From: JAKZRT01 sp965247915
GTDB taxonomy: Bacteria; Pseudomonadota; Alphaproteobacteria; Rhodobacterales; Rhodobacteraceae
Direction of reading: 5' to 3'
DNA length: 64,000 bases
Assembly: GCA_965247915.1 (NCBI GenBank)
Contig: OZ252048.1
Span: 1,550,001 to 1,614,000 of the forward strand
This document shows, piece after piece, positions 7,979-15,566 of the stretch (the stretch's first letter is position 1; the number at the start of each line of letters is the position of its first letter). The position numbers were made by a program, and so were the translations under genes. Below the pieces are notes generated by a model. It made no database searches and had not been told where the DNA came from. It was given only the letters and a program-made list of their open reading frames with translations.

Positions 7979-8434
7979 TCACGCCTCCGTCGCCTCTCCA
8001 AACCTCGCCAGCATCCGCGCGCGTATCTGGTCGCGCGCCTGGCGGTAGGCGGCGAGTTTGTCGTCGCGGCTGGTCCCGAGATCGGTGGGGTCGAGGATGG
8101 CCCAGTATTCGACCTCGAGGTGGTAGAGGCGGGTCATGTCCAGGGCGCGGCGCTGGCTAGCCGGGCTGAGCGCCACCACCAGGTCGAAGCCCGAGAAGTC
8201 GTCGCCCCATTGCTGCATCTCGTCGAACGACCGCGAGCGGTGGCGCTGCAGCTCGATCCCCGCTTCGGCGCAGACGGCGATGGAAAAGCCGTCGATGTCG
8301 AGGTCGCTGAAGACGCCGGCACTTTGCACGTAACAGGCCTGGCCGTAGAATTTCTTCATCATGCCCTCGGCCATCGGCGAGCGCACAGCGTTGTGGTCGC
8401 AGCAGAAAAGCACCGACTGGGGGAGGCCGGCCAC
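7979..8434 (-). CDS. Low-molecular-weight protein tyrosine phosphatase / arsenate reductase-like protein
   Basis: A 151-residue LMW-PTP fold protein. The P-loop is CDHNAVRS (C-x5-R-S) near residue 12 in VLFCCDHNAVRSPMAEGMMK. The usual C-terminal general acid is seen in WAILDPTDLG (Asp-Pro). The family includes tyrosine phosphatases and thioredoxin-type arsenate reductases; no neighbouring ars genes support the latter. It is the third gene of a run hisD / UPF0262 / phosphatase with only 3 bases between it and UPF0262. A diverged C-terminal fragment of a paralogue lies at 3587-3751. Confidence 0.85.
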   Translation of the reverse strand: MAGLPQSVLFCCDHNAVRSPMAEGMMKKFYGQACYVQSAGVFSDLDIDGFSIAVCAEAGIELQRHRSRSFDEMQQWGDDFSGFDLVVALSPASQRRALDMTRLYHLEVEYWAILDPTDLGTSRDDKLAAYRQARDQIRARMLARFGEATEA

Positions 8435-8437
8435 GCC

Positions 8438-8923
8438 TCAGCCCCCGAAATGCAGCACGCAGATCAGCGTGAAAAGCCGCCGCGCCGTGTCGATGTCGAT
8501 CACCGCTTTGCCGGTCAGCCGGTCCTGCAGCACCCGCGCGCCTTCCATGTGGATGCCGCGGCGGCCCATATCAATGGCCTCGATCTGGGCCGGGGGCAGG
8601 CGCTTGACGGCGTCGAAATAGCTTTCGCAGATCTGGAAATAATCCTTGACGACCTGCCTGAACGGGCCCAGCGACAAGTGAAATTCCGCCACCGTTTTAA
8701 GCGCTTCGGTGCGGATGTCAAAGACCAGACGGCCGCCGCGGATGGCCAGCGTCAGGCGGTAAGGGCCACCCGGCGCGGTGCGGTCGCCGCGCGGTGGCAG
8801 GCCAAAGGAATTATCCTCGATCAGGTCGAAAATGGCGACCCGCCGTTCCTGCTCGATCTCGGGCGTCGGCGCGGGCAGGCCGCTGTCGTCGATCTCGACA
8901 TGGGTCAGGCGGGCGCCGGTCAA
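8438..8923 (-). CDS. UPF0262 family protein
   Basis: A 161-residue protein matching the UPF0262 family of alphaproteobacteria: IEQERRVAIFDLIEDNSFGL near the N-terminus, YRLTLAIRGGRLVFDIRTE in the middle, and YFDAVKRLPPAQIEAIDMGR followed by RGIHMEGARVLQDRL. It has no known function. Its start overlaps the hisD stop by 4 bases and its stop is 3 bases before the phosphatase, so the three form one transcription unit. The same order occurs across Rhodobacteraceae. Confidence 0.88.
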   Translation of the reverse strand: MTGARLTHVEIDDSGLPAPTPEIEQERRVAIFDLIEDNSFGLPPRGDRTAPGGPYRLTLAIRGGRLVFDIRTEALKTVAEFHLSLGPFRQVVKDYFQICESYFDAVKRLPPAQIEAIDMGRRGIHMEGARVLQDRLTGKAVIDIDTARRLFTLICVLHFGG

Positions 8924-10230
8924 TTGTTGCCCTCGTTCAGGCGGTCGAGCCGGGCGCGCACCGACAGTGCGTGCGCTTCAAGGCCTTCCGAACGGGCGAG
9001 ACGCTCTGCCGCCGGGCCGATGGCGGCGAGTGCTGCGGGGGTCATGCGCGCCAGCGTGGTGCGTTTGAGGAAATCCAGCACGCTGAGGCCCGACGAGAAC
9101 CGGGCCGACCGGGCCGTGGGCAACACATGGTTGGGGCCGCCGACGTAATCGCCGATGGCCTCGGGCGTGAAGGCCCCCAGAAAGATCGCGCCAGCGTTGC
9201 TGATCTGGTCAGCCAGGGCTTGCGCGTCGGCCACGCAAAGCGCCAGGTGTTCGGGGGCGATCCGGTCGGCCAGTGCGGCGGCTTCACCCAAGTCGCGCAC
9301 GGTGATGATGGCCCCATGCGCGGCCCAGCTGGCCCCGGCAATGGCCCGGCGGTCGAGCGTTTCCAGCCCTGCCGCCACCGCATCGGCAACGGCAGTTCCA
9401 AAGGCCGGATCGTCGGTGATCAGGATCGACTGCGCGCTTTCGTCGTGCTCGGCCTGGGCCATGAGATCGAACGCGATCCAGTCGGCATCGTTGTCGGCGT
9501 CGGCGATCACCAGGATCTCGGACGGCCCGGCGATCATGTCGATCCCTACATGCCCGAAGACGTGGCGTTTGGCCGCCGCCACGAAAGCGTTGCCGGGGCC
9601 GGTGATCTTGTCGACCGGCGCAATCGTCTCGGTGCCGTAGGCAAGTGCGGCAATCGCCTGGGCGCCGCCGATGCGGTAGATGGTCTCGACGCCCGCAAGC
9701 CGCGCCGCCAGCAGCGCCAGCGGGTTGAAGCGGCCGTCCGGCGTTGGGGCCGCGATCACCATGTTTTTGACGCCCGCCACCGCCGCCGGAATGGCGTTCA
9801 TCAGCACCGAAGACGGATACGACGCCAGCCCGCCGGGCACATAGAGCCCGGCCGAGCCGACTGGCGTCCAGCGCCAGCCCAGCGTCGCCCCGGCCGCGTC
9901 GGTCCAGACCTCGTCGCCGGGCATCTGGCGGTCGTGAAAGGCCCGAATTCGCTCTGCCGCCAGTTTGAGCGCGGCGCGCTCGTCGTCCGGGACCTGCGCG
10001 CAGGCGGCGTCGATCTCGGCGGGCGAAAAGGCCAGGGTCCCGGGCGTCAGGTCCAGGCGGTCGTATTTGGCGGTCAGTTCGATCAGGGCGGCGTCGCCGC
10101 GGGCGCGGACATTGTCGATGATCGCGGTCACGGCGGCATCCACGTCGGGCGCGGCCGCGCGCTCGGCGCTCAGCAAAGCCTGAAATCCCGCCTCGAAATC
10201 CGCGTCGCTGGTCGCGAGATATACCGGCAT
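8920..10230 (-). CDS. hisD: Histidinol dehydrogenase
   Basis: HisD oxidises L-histidinol to L-histidine with two NAD+ in the last steps of histidine biosynthesis. The start at 10230 (MPVYLATSDADFEAGF) has GGAAGG upstream and gives 436 residues, the normal size; a longer reading adds only a glycine-rich stub. Signature regions include WTPVGSAGLYVPGG, GPGNAFVAAAKRHVFG, DMIAGPSEILVIAD (zinc and NAD site region), AEHDESAQSIL and IAPEHLALC. The other his genes are not in the window. It leads a three-gene unit with UPF0262 and the phosphatase. Confidence 0.96.
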   Translation of the reverse strand: MPVYLATSDADFEAGFQALLSAERAAAPDVDAAVTAIIDNVRARGDAALIELTAKYDRLDLTPGTLAFSPAEIDAACAQVPDDERAALKLAAERIRAFHDRQMPGDEVWTDAAGATLGWRWTPVGSAGLYVPGGLASYPSSVLMNAIPAAVAGVKNMVIAAPTPDGRFNPLALLAARLAGVETIYRIGGAQAIAALAYGTETIAPVDKITGPGNAFVAAAKRHVFGHVGIDMIAGPSEILVIADADNDADWIAFDLMAQAEHDESAQSILITDDPAFGTAVADAVAAGLETLDRRAIAGASWAAHGAIITVRDLGEAAALADRIAPEHLALCVADAQALADQISNAGAIFLGAFTPEAIGDYVGGPNHVLPTARSARFSSGLSVLDFLKRTTLARMTPAALAAIGPAAERLARSEGLEAHALSVRARLDRLNEGNN

Positions 10231-10392
10231 GCCGCCCTTCCTTTCGCCGCCGGTCACATAGCCCCGTGCGCGGCGCGCGACAAGCGGTTAGGCGGGCGCG
10301 CCCAGAATGAGCGCCGCCGAAGGCGGCGCAAGTCGTTTCGCAAGTCACGCAGATCGGGGCGCTGCGCCTTGTCGCGCCAGCGCGAATTCACC

Positions 10393-10447
10393 CGCGAGTA
10401 TTTGATGAAAAGTGATAAATCATCATCTTTCCGAAAATACTTCGGGG
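10393..10447. repeat. Uninvaded dispersed intergenic repeat, inverted pair (IS110 target type)
   Basis: CGCGAGTATTT (10393-10403) and AAATACTTCGGGG (10435-10447) face each other across an AT-rich middle containing GATAAATCATCATC. Each arm matches the sequence flanking the three IS110 copies, where CCCCGGAG is separated from TATTTCTGGAAATGTGATGA by the element. This looks like an empty target locus. Confidence 0.6.
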
Positions 10448-10475
10448 CGCTCGAGGGTTGCAGAGCGTCTGGCGT

Positions 10476-10576
10476 TTTGTCCAGTGGACAAATCGAGCGC
10501 TGCACGACCGGTGCGCACCGCCGGTCCGGGTTGGACCCCATCGTTCGGCGCTAAAATCGGTCCACTGGACCGATTT
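10476..10576. repeat. Two related perfect palindromes
   Basis: TTTGTCC-AGT-GGACAAA at 10476-10492 and AAATCGGTCC-ACT-GGACCGATTT at 10554-10576. Both contain GTCCAGTGGAC (on opposite strands). They lie between the DUF2948 gene and hisD. They could be operators for a dimeric regulator or transcript hairpins; no run of T follows, so a simple terminator is unlikely. Confidence 0.5.
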
Positions 10577-10642
10577 CCTAACGCACCTCACCCCTCGCCC
10601 GTCGCGACGCGCGTAGCGCGGCGTAAACCGGGGCAGGCGCGA

Positions 10643-11110
10643 CTATTCCGGATGCGCCGGGCGCTGACCGGAAGGGGCCAGGTAGGGCCGCGTCACGTCG
10701 GTCAGGGTCGCGTTCAGGCATTCGACGTCCAGCGCGATCGCCCCGTCGCCCGCGAGTGTCAGCGTCATCCGCCCCAATCCGTCGCCTTTCTGCTGCCACT
10801 CGACCGACATGAGCGACAGCACCAGGTCTTTGTCTTTGCGGTCAATACCTTGCGATCGCACCGCAATGACGTCCGAGATCTCCAGAACCGCCTGCACGCG
10901 CTCCGGCGCCCGCCCCGCAACGGCCGCGTCTTCCCATCTGAACCGGTTGAGCAGCAGCCCAAACCGGCGTCCGGCCGGTTGCCACGACATTTCGGACGAC
11001 GGAAAAACCGCGTCCTGCACCATGGTCGAGATCACCGCGAGATCACCAGCATCTTCGGCGATTAGCCGCAAAGGGTGCCCGGACGCATCCTGAAACCGTG
11101 CGTCGCCCAT
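10643..11110 (-). CDS. DUF2948 family protein
   Basis: A 155-residue protein from the ATG at 11110 (MGDARFQDASGHPLRLIAED); a longer open frame upstream is the arginine-rich shadow of murA. The core VQDAVFPSSEMSWQPAGRRF then GLLLNRFRWED matches the DUF2948 family of alphaproteobacteria, which has no assigned function. Its ATG overlaps the murA stop by one base (TGATG), so it is translated with murA. This pairing is conserved in Rhodobacteraceae. Confidence 0.85.
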   Translation of the reverse strand: MGDARFQDASGHPLRLIAEDAGDLAVISTMVQDAVFPSSEMSWQPAGRRFGLLLNRFRWEDAAVAGRAPERVQAVLEISDVIAVRSQGIDRKDKDLVLSLMSVEWQQKGDGLGRMTLTLAGDGAIALDVECLNATLTDVTRPYLAPSGQRPAHPE

Positions 11111-12375
11111 CAGCCCGGCACCCGTTCGATCTGCGCGCCGACGCCGCGAAATTTGCGCACCACCTGCTCGTAGCCCCGGTCCAGATGGTAAACCCGGCTG
11201 ACAGAGGTCTCGCCCTCGGCGGCCAGGCCCGCCAGGATCAGCGACACGCTGGCGCGCAGATCGGTCGCCATCACCGGCGCGCCTTTCAGGCCCTTTACGC
11301 CGGTCACCGTCGCCGTACCGCCGGATATGTCGATCTCGGCGCCCATGCGCACCAGTTCGGGCGCGTGCATGAACCGGTTCTCGAAAATCCGTTCCTCCAG
11401 AACGCTGGTGCCTTGCGCCGTGCACATCAGCGCCATCATCTGGGCCTGCAGATCGGTCGGAAAGCCCGGGTAGGGGGTGGTGACCACGTCAACGGCTTTC
11501 ACCGGTCCGTTCCTGCGCGCCACGGTGAGGCCGCCTTCGGTTTCGCTCACCGCGATCCCGGCGGCGTCCAGGCGTTCGGCGAAGGCCTCGACCAGAGACA
11601 GACGCCCGCCCAAAAGCTCGACCTCGCCGCCGGCGATGGCCGGGGCCAGCATGTAGGTGCCAAGCTCGATCCGGTCGGTCTCGACCTGGTGTGTGGCGCC
11701 GCCCAGCCGGTCAACGCCTTGAATTGTCAGGGTCGAGGTGCCTTCGCCGTCGATCTCGGCCCCCATTTTTCGAAGGCAGGCCGCCAGATCGACGATCTCG
11801 GGTTCGCGGGCGGCGTTTTTCAAGACCGAGGTGCCTCTGGCCAGCGTCGCGGCCATCAGAAAGTTCTCGGTGGCGCCGACCGAGGCAAAGGCAAGCTCGA
11901 ACGTGGCCCCCTTCAGGCCGCGCGGCGCGCGCGCATGCAGATAGCCGTCTTTCAGCTCGATCTCGGTGCCGAGCGCTTGAAGCGCTGCGATATGCAGGTC
12001 CATCGGCCGCGCCCCGATAGCGCAGCCGCCGGGCAGCGACACCACCGCCTGCCCGTGGCGCGCCAGCAGCGGCCCCAGCACTAGGTTCGAGGCGCGCATT
12101 TTGCGCACGATGTCATAATCAGCGGTGAAATTGTCCGCCCCCCGGCTGGATAGCGCGATAACCTGCCCGTCCTGCAGGACCGTGGCCTCGGCCCCCAGCG
12201 AGCCGAGCAGCGCCGACATGGTGGTAATATCGTCCAGGCGCGGGGCGTTCATCAGCGTCAGCGGCTCGTCGCTGAGCAGCGTCGCGGGCATCAGGGCAAG
12301 GCAGGCGTTTTTGGCCCCCGCGATGGGGATTTTCCCGTTGAGTTCGCCGCCGCCCTTTACGATGATACTATCCAT
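11110..12375 (-). CDS. murA: UDP-N-acetylglucosamine 1-carboxyvinyltransferase
   Basis: MurA transfers enolpyruvate from PEP to UDP-GlcNAc, the first committed step of peptidoglycan synthesis. The 421-residue length is standard. Motifs include GGGELNGKIPIAGAKNACLA at the N-terminus with the substrate-binding Lys-Asn, VSLPGGCAIGARPMDLH with the catalytic Cys (the fosfomycin target) around residue 117, and TTPYPGFPTDLQAQMMAL in the C-terminal part. It is followed by DUF2948 in a one-base stop/start overlap and preceded by a tiny basic-protein gene. Confidence 0.97.
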   Translation of the reverse strand: MDSIIVKGGGELNGKIPIAGAKNACLALMPATLLSDEPLTLMNAPRLDDITTMSALLGSLGAEATVLQDGQVIALSSRGADNFTADYDIVRKMRASNLVLGPLLARHGQAVVSLPGGCAIGARPMDLHIAALQALGTEIELKDGYLHARAPRGLKGATFELAFASVGATENFLMAATLARGTSVLKNAAREPEIVDLAACLRKMGAEIDGEGTSTLTIQGVDRLGGATHQVETDRIELGTYMLAPAIAGGEVELLGGRLSLVEAFAERLDAAGIAVSETEGGLTVARRNGPVKAVDVVTTPYPGFPTDLQAQMMALMCTAQGTSVLEERIFENRFMHAPELVRMGAEIDISGGTATVTGVKGLKGAPVMATDLRASVSLILAGLAAEGETSVSRVYHLDRGYEQVVRKFRGVGAQIERVPG

Positions 12376-12389
12376 AACCTGCTGTTGCC

Positions 12390-12533
12390 TTATGGTTTTT
12401 TTGCTGTCTTGACCGCCCGCGCCCGGGCCTGGGCCCTGCGCCGCCCGAGGTTGGCCTTCAACGCCGCCTTCAGCCGCTGACCGCGGTCCGGTTTGGCCGA
12501 TTTTTTGGCGTCTTTGTTCTGCGGGGACGTCAT
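12390..12533 (-). CDS. Small basic protein upstream of murA
   Basis: A 47-residue ORF, starting MTSPQNKDAKKSAKPDRGQR, then LKAALKANLGRRRAQARARA and ending VKTAKKP. It is very rich in Lys, Arg and Ala, with a predicted helix after residue 17. Small proteins with an 'RLKAALKANL-RRKAQARAR' core occur upstream of murA in related genomes as far as I recall; no function is known. Only 14 bases separate its stop from the murA start, so it is probably co-transcribed. Confidence 0.6.
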   Translation of the reverse strand: MTSPQNKDAKKSAKPDRGQRLKAALKANLGRRRAQARARAVKTAKKP

Positions 12534-12624
12534 TTCACACTTCCTATCCCAGCCCCCGACCAGGGTCCAGATTGGCCTTGCGTGAAAGCGCGATAGCCGC
12601 TAAGTGCCGCCAGACCCGCCCCGT

Positions 12625-12699
12625 GCCGCAGTAGCTCAGTGGTAGAGCGCACCCTTGGTAAGGGTGAGGTCGGGAGTTCAATCCTCCCCTGCGGCACCA
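12625..12699 (+). tRNA. tRNA-Thr (GGT anticodon)
   Basis: A 75-base cloverleaf including encoded CCA. The acceptor stem GCCGCAG pairs with CTGCGGC, the D arm is TAGCTCAGTGGTAGAGC, the anticodon loop TTGGTAA gives anticodon GGT, and the T arm holds GTTCAATCC. It reads opposite to murA. IS110 copy A lies about 215 bases downstream; that gap holds only part of the dispersed GC-rich repeat (a GAGGGGCCAGCCCCTC hairpin). Confidence 0.95.
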
Positions 12700-12924
12700 G
12701 ATTTTGCGGTATATGCTGTGTTTCCAATCGATTGGCCGGGTAAAATTGGTCCGGGCGCTGGCCGCCATGTGTATCACTGGCCGGGAGTAAATCGCCCGGC
12801 GCGGGGATACCGGTAAGGTTTACGCCGCCTTTGGCGCCGCCCGAGGCGAGGGGCCAGCCCCTCGTCGTCCATTGGTTGCTCGGACCAATGGCGCAACCAA
12901 TGACGACCCCCGGAGTAACAGTGT

Positions 12925-13878
12925 TTATATTGCGTAGAATTTCTGATCGCGTTCCATTGCATTCAGGGTAACGACCATTTTTCGCATGACGGCGGTGATG
13001 GCCAGTTTGGGTGGTTTTCCTGCATCGACGAGCCGCTGGTAGAGGGCAGAGAACGGGGTTCTTTTGGCGCGTGTCGCCGACAGCGCCGCCATGTAGAGGG
13101 TATTTCGCAGGTCTTTTCGCCCGCCGCGGCACACCCGTTTGCCCCGCCAGCGACCGCTTTGCCGCGCGAACGGTGCCACGCCGACCAGAGCGGCGATTTC
13201 CCCGCGTGTGACGCGGCCGAGCTCGGGAAGCCCGGCAATCATCGCCGCACTGGTGACCGCCCCGATCCCGGGAAGGCTGGTCAGGCGGCGGGCGCGATTG
13301 CGCCAGGCCGTGTCCGCTTCGATCAGGGCATTGATCTGCGCGTCCAGCGCCCTGATATCGGCCTCCAACCGGGTCAGTGCGTGGCGGATCATGGCGCGGA
13401 TATCTTCAAACGCGGCTTGTTTGAGCTGGCATTTTTCGGCAATGCGGCGGGTCAGAAGCGCCCGCCGTCGCGTGGTCAAAGCCTTGATGTAGCGCTGACC
13501 TGCTGGCTCATCGAGGCTTGGTGCGGGGCGCATCCGCTGGCCGAACAGCGCCAGAATATAGGCATCGATCCGGTCGGTCTTGGCCAGTTGCCCGCCTGCA
13601 TAGGCGAATTGCCGGACCCGCTGGGGCAGCAGCCGCGCCACCGGAACTCCGGCGCCCTGAAGGGCCTCATACAGCGCCGATTCATAGCCGCCACTGGCCT
13701 CCAGAACGACGAGCTCAGGCGATGTTCCGGCCAACTTCTCAAGCAGCATCGCATGGCCCTGCGGCGTGTTCGGCAAACTGAAATGACGCTCGCTGTCGCC
13801 CTGCAACAGGCAAATGTCCAGGCCGTCCCGCGAAATGTCGCATCCCGCGAAGTAAGGTGTTAAGGTCACGTTATCCAT
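12925..13878 (-). CDS. IS110 family transposase (DEDD recombinase), copy A
   Basis: A 317-residue protein from the ATG at 13878 (MDNVTLTPYFAGCDISRDGL); a TTG-initiated reading adds 14 residues but overlaps the predicted guide RNA. The N-terminal RuvC-like DEDD domain begins with GCDISRDGLDICLLQGD and contains LVVLEASGGYESAL and KTDRIDAYILALFGQRM. The C-terminal Transposase_20 domain has LTSLPGIGAVTSAAMIAGLP then VGVAPFARQSGRWRGKR, the region holding the catalytic serine. These enzymes are RNA-guided recombinases in the IS621 branch. It is identical to copies B and C at the protein level. Confidence 0.93.
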   Translation of the reverse strand: MDNVTLTPYFAGCDISRDGLDICLLQGDSERHFSLPNTPQGHAMLLEKLAGTSPELVVLEASGGYESALYEALQGAGVPVARLLPQRVRQFAYAGGQLAKTDRIDAYILALFGQRMRPAPSLDEPAGQRYIKALTTRRRALLTRRIAEKCQLKQAAFEDIRAMIRHALTRLEADIRALDAQINALIEADTAWRNRARRLTSLPGIGAVTSAAMIAGLPELGRVTRGEIAALVGVAPFARQSGRWRGKRVCRGGRKDLRNTLYMAALSATRAKRTPFSALYQRLVDAGKPPKLAITAVMRKMVVTLNAMERDQKFYAI

Positions 13879-14028
13879 CCTTATCTGCGGCCTTGGCGAC
13901 AACAGCGCCGGGCCAGTCAACAGTTCGGTTTGGGTGGTTACCCAAGGGGCTGGGGACCCGGCTCCCAGACGACCTCAAAGCGGGTCAAGTATTTGCCGGC
14001 CTCCCGCCCGCCAACAAAATAGCAGACC
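13879..14028 (-). ncRNA. Predicted bridge RNA leader of IS110 copy A
   Basis: The non-coding leader between the element end and the transposase start. On the minus strand, AAATACT at 13988-13994 equals the left target plus core CT. CAGATAAG at 13880-13887 is the reverse complement of the element's first bases plus core. Nested stems surround both. See copy C for details. Transcript boundaries are not visible. Confidence 0.55.
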
Positions 14029-14084
14029 GCGGACAGATAAGTATTTATGGAAATGTGATAATGGCCAGGGTTGGGCGCTTGGGG

Positions 14085-15563
14085 TCAGCCCGCGCCTACA
14101 TCTGCGTTGTAAGCCCTGATCAATTCGGCCAGTTGGCCTGGCGTATGTGCAGTTCCAAACACATAGCGGTCGGGGCGCAGCAGCACAGCGCGGGTCTCAA
14201 CCGCTGCCAAATGCCGCTTGGCCAGCGGTGCTTGCTTGGTGGACAGTCGCGCGATGTCACCAGACGGCCTGAAACCGACGATCAGGTCTTCATCGGCAAC
14301 GACAACCGGTCGATAGGCGCAAAGGTCGTCCATCCGCGTGCCGTCGGGCAGGCGCGGCTGGCCGAATTGGCGACCGGCAGCGGGTCCCGATCCAATACCG
14401 GGCCCCAAAGGCGGATAGATCGATGCCATTTGCGCCGACCCGTCGGCACGGCGCACGGCGGCGCGCAGCGCGCTTTGGGTGTCGGCGGCGTTAATCAGAT
14501 GGCCCAGACGGATTGCCGTCTCGATAAACGCCTGCGCGTTCGGCGCCCGTTCCGAGCCATAGCTGTCAAGCAGGGCGTCACCCGCGCGTTGGTGAACCGC
14601 TGCCGCCAGCTTCCAGGCCAGGTTGGCCGCGTCGCGGATGCCCGCGCACATGCCCTGACCCATGAAGGGCGGGGTCTGATGGGCGGCGTCGCCAGCGATG
14701 AACAGCCGGCCGCGTCGCCAATTTTCGGCGATCAGCGAATGGAACGAATAGACCGCCGCGCGCTCAAGCTCGGCGTCTTGCGGCGCCAGCCACCGTGACA
14801 GGAGGTCCCAGACCCGCGACTTGTCGGTTATTTCATCGTCTGGCTCTTCGGGCAGAGCCGCAATCTCCCACCGCCGCCGGCGTCCTGGGCCGCGGACATA
14901 GGTGGCCGGGCGGTCGGGCGTGCAATATTGCACGGTGTGGTCGCCGAGATCGGGCCGCTCGCGGTTTAGCAGAACATCCACCACCAGCCAGCGTTCGTGG
15001 AAGCCCAGGTCGTGCATCGCGGTACCCATGGCTTGCCGCACCAGCGACCGCGCGCCGTCGCAGCCGACGACATATTGCGCGCCTATCTGGCGGACCGCAT
15101 TTGTGCGCCGATCTAAGTAAGTCACGCAGGCATGGTCACCGACCCCGGCAACTTCGGCCACTTCGCAATGCGTGCGAACGGTAACGCTTTCGCGGTCATT
15201 CAGGGTTTGGCGCAACAGGCGTTCAAGGTCGGGCTGGTGAAAGCGCCAGCTTGGGTGCCAGGCATGCGCGCCCTCGTCCTGGGGTCGGGGCCAGTCCAGG
15301 AGCAGGGCGCCATCGCGGTCGACAAAACGCATGCCTGGATTGATGCGGACCAACGGCAAAAGCGCTTGCGTGATGCCAATCCATTGAAAAACCCGCATAA
15401 TCTCGTCATCGAAATGCACTGCGCGGGGCAGGGTATAGGCGTCTGGTTCGCGCTCCAGAACCAGAGTCCTGACGTTACCAAGACCCAGCAGGTGCGCCAG
15501 AGTGGCGCCGACGGGGCCGAGGCCCACGATGACGACGTCAAAGCTCTGCGCGGTGCCGGGCAC
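14085..15563 (-). CDS. FAD-dependent aromatic hydroxylase (MhpA-like)
   Basis: A 492-residue flavoprotein monooxygenase of the PheA/TfdB group, closest in motif pattern to 3-(3-hydroxyphenyl)propionate hydroxylase. It has an N-terminal Rossmann motif GLGPVGATLAHLLG, VVGCDGARSLVRQAMG (DG motif), and GDAAHQTPPFMGQGMCAGIR, the second FAD contact. Such enzymes add a hydroxyl ortho to a phenol using NAD(P)H and O2, making a catechol. Three bases separate it from the upstream extradiol dioxygenase, so the two form a hydroxylation plus ring-cleavage pair. The true substrate is uncertain. It ends shortly after IS110 copy A. Confidence 0.82.
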   Translation of the reverse strand: MPGTAQSFDVVIVGLGPVGATLAHLLGLGNVRTLVLEREPDAYTLPRAVHFDDEIMRVFQWIGITQALLPLVRINPGMRFVDRDGALLLDWPRPQDEGAHAWHPSWRFHQPDLERLLRQTLNDRESVTVRTHCEVAEVAGVGDHACVTYLDRRTNAVRQIGAQYVVGCDGARSLVRQAMGTAMHDLGFHERWLVVDVLLNRERPDLGDHTVQYCTPDRPATYVRGPGRRRRWEIAALPEEPDDEITDKSRVWDLLSRWLAPQDAELERAAVYSFHSLIAENWRRGRLFIAGDAAHQTPPFMGQGMCAGIRDAANLAWKLAAAVHQRAGDALLDSYGSERAPNAQAFIETAIRLGHLINAADTQSALRAAVRRADGSAQMASIYPPLGPGIGSGPAAGRQFGQPRLPDGTRMDDLCAYRPVVVADEDLIVGFRPSGDIARLSTKQAPLAKRHLAAVETRAVLLRPDRYVFGTAHTPGQLAELIRAYNADVGAG

Positions 15564-15566
15564 CGC

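Larger units (their letters stand above)
10231..10642. other. Intergenic region upstream of hisD with repeat and palindromes
   Basis: About 410 bases with no convincing gene; long plus-strand readings across it are shadows with arginine/proline-rich composition. It contains an inverted pair of the dispersed repeat that serves as the IS110 target elsewhere (10393-10447) and two perfect short palindromes (10476-10492, 10554-10576). The hisD promoter should also lie here. Confidence 0.6.
12914..14041 (-). mobile_element. IS110-family element, copy A
   Basis: The 1126-bp element plus one flanking core dinucleotide on each side (AG at 12914-12915 and 14040-14041; CT on the transposase strand). 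There are no terminal inverted repeats and no longer target duplication, as expected for IS110. It is inserted in a repeat reading CCCCCGGAG | TATTTATGGAAATG. It differs from copies B and C at the outermost base (T instead of C at 12916). The transposase is on the minus strand; about 160 bases of non-coding leader precede it. Confidence 0.85.

Noticed and set aside
8794..10554. A 586-codon plus-strand open frame across hisD
   Set aside because: It is antisense to hisD and UPF0262, has no recognisable domain, and is rich in Arg, Gly and Gln as expected from high-GC antisense shadows.
12530..13132. A 200-codon minus-strand open frame covering the tRNA-Thr
   Set aside because: It runs over a perfect tRNA and the IS110 end; the composition is not protein-like.
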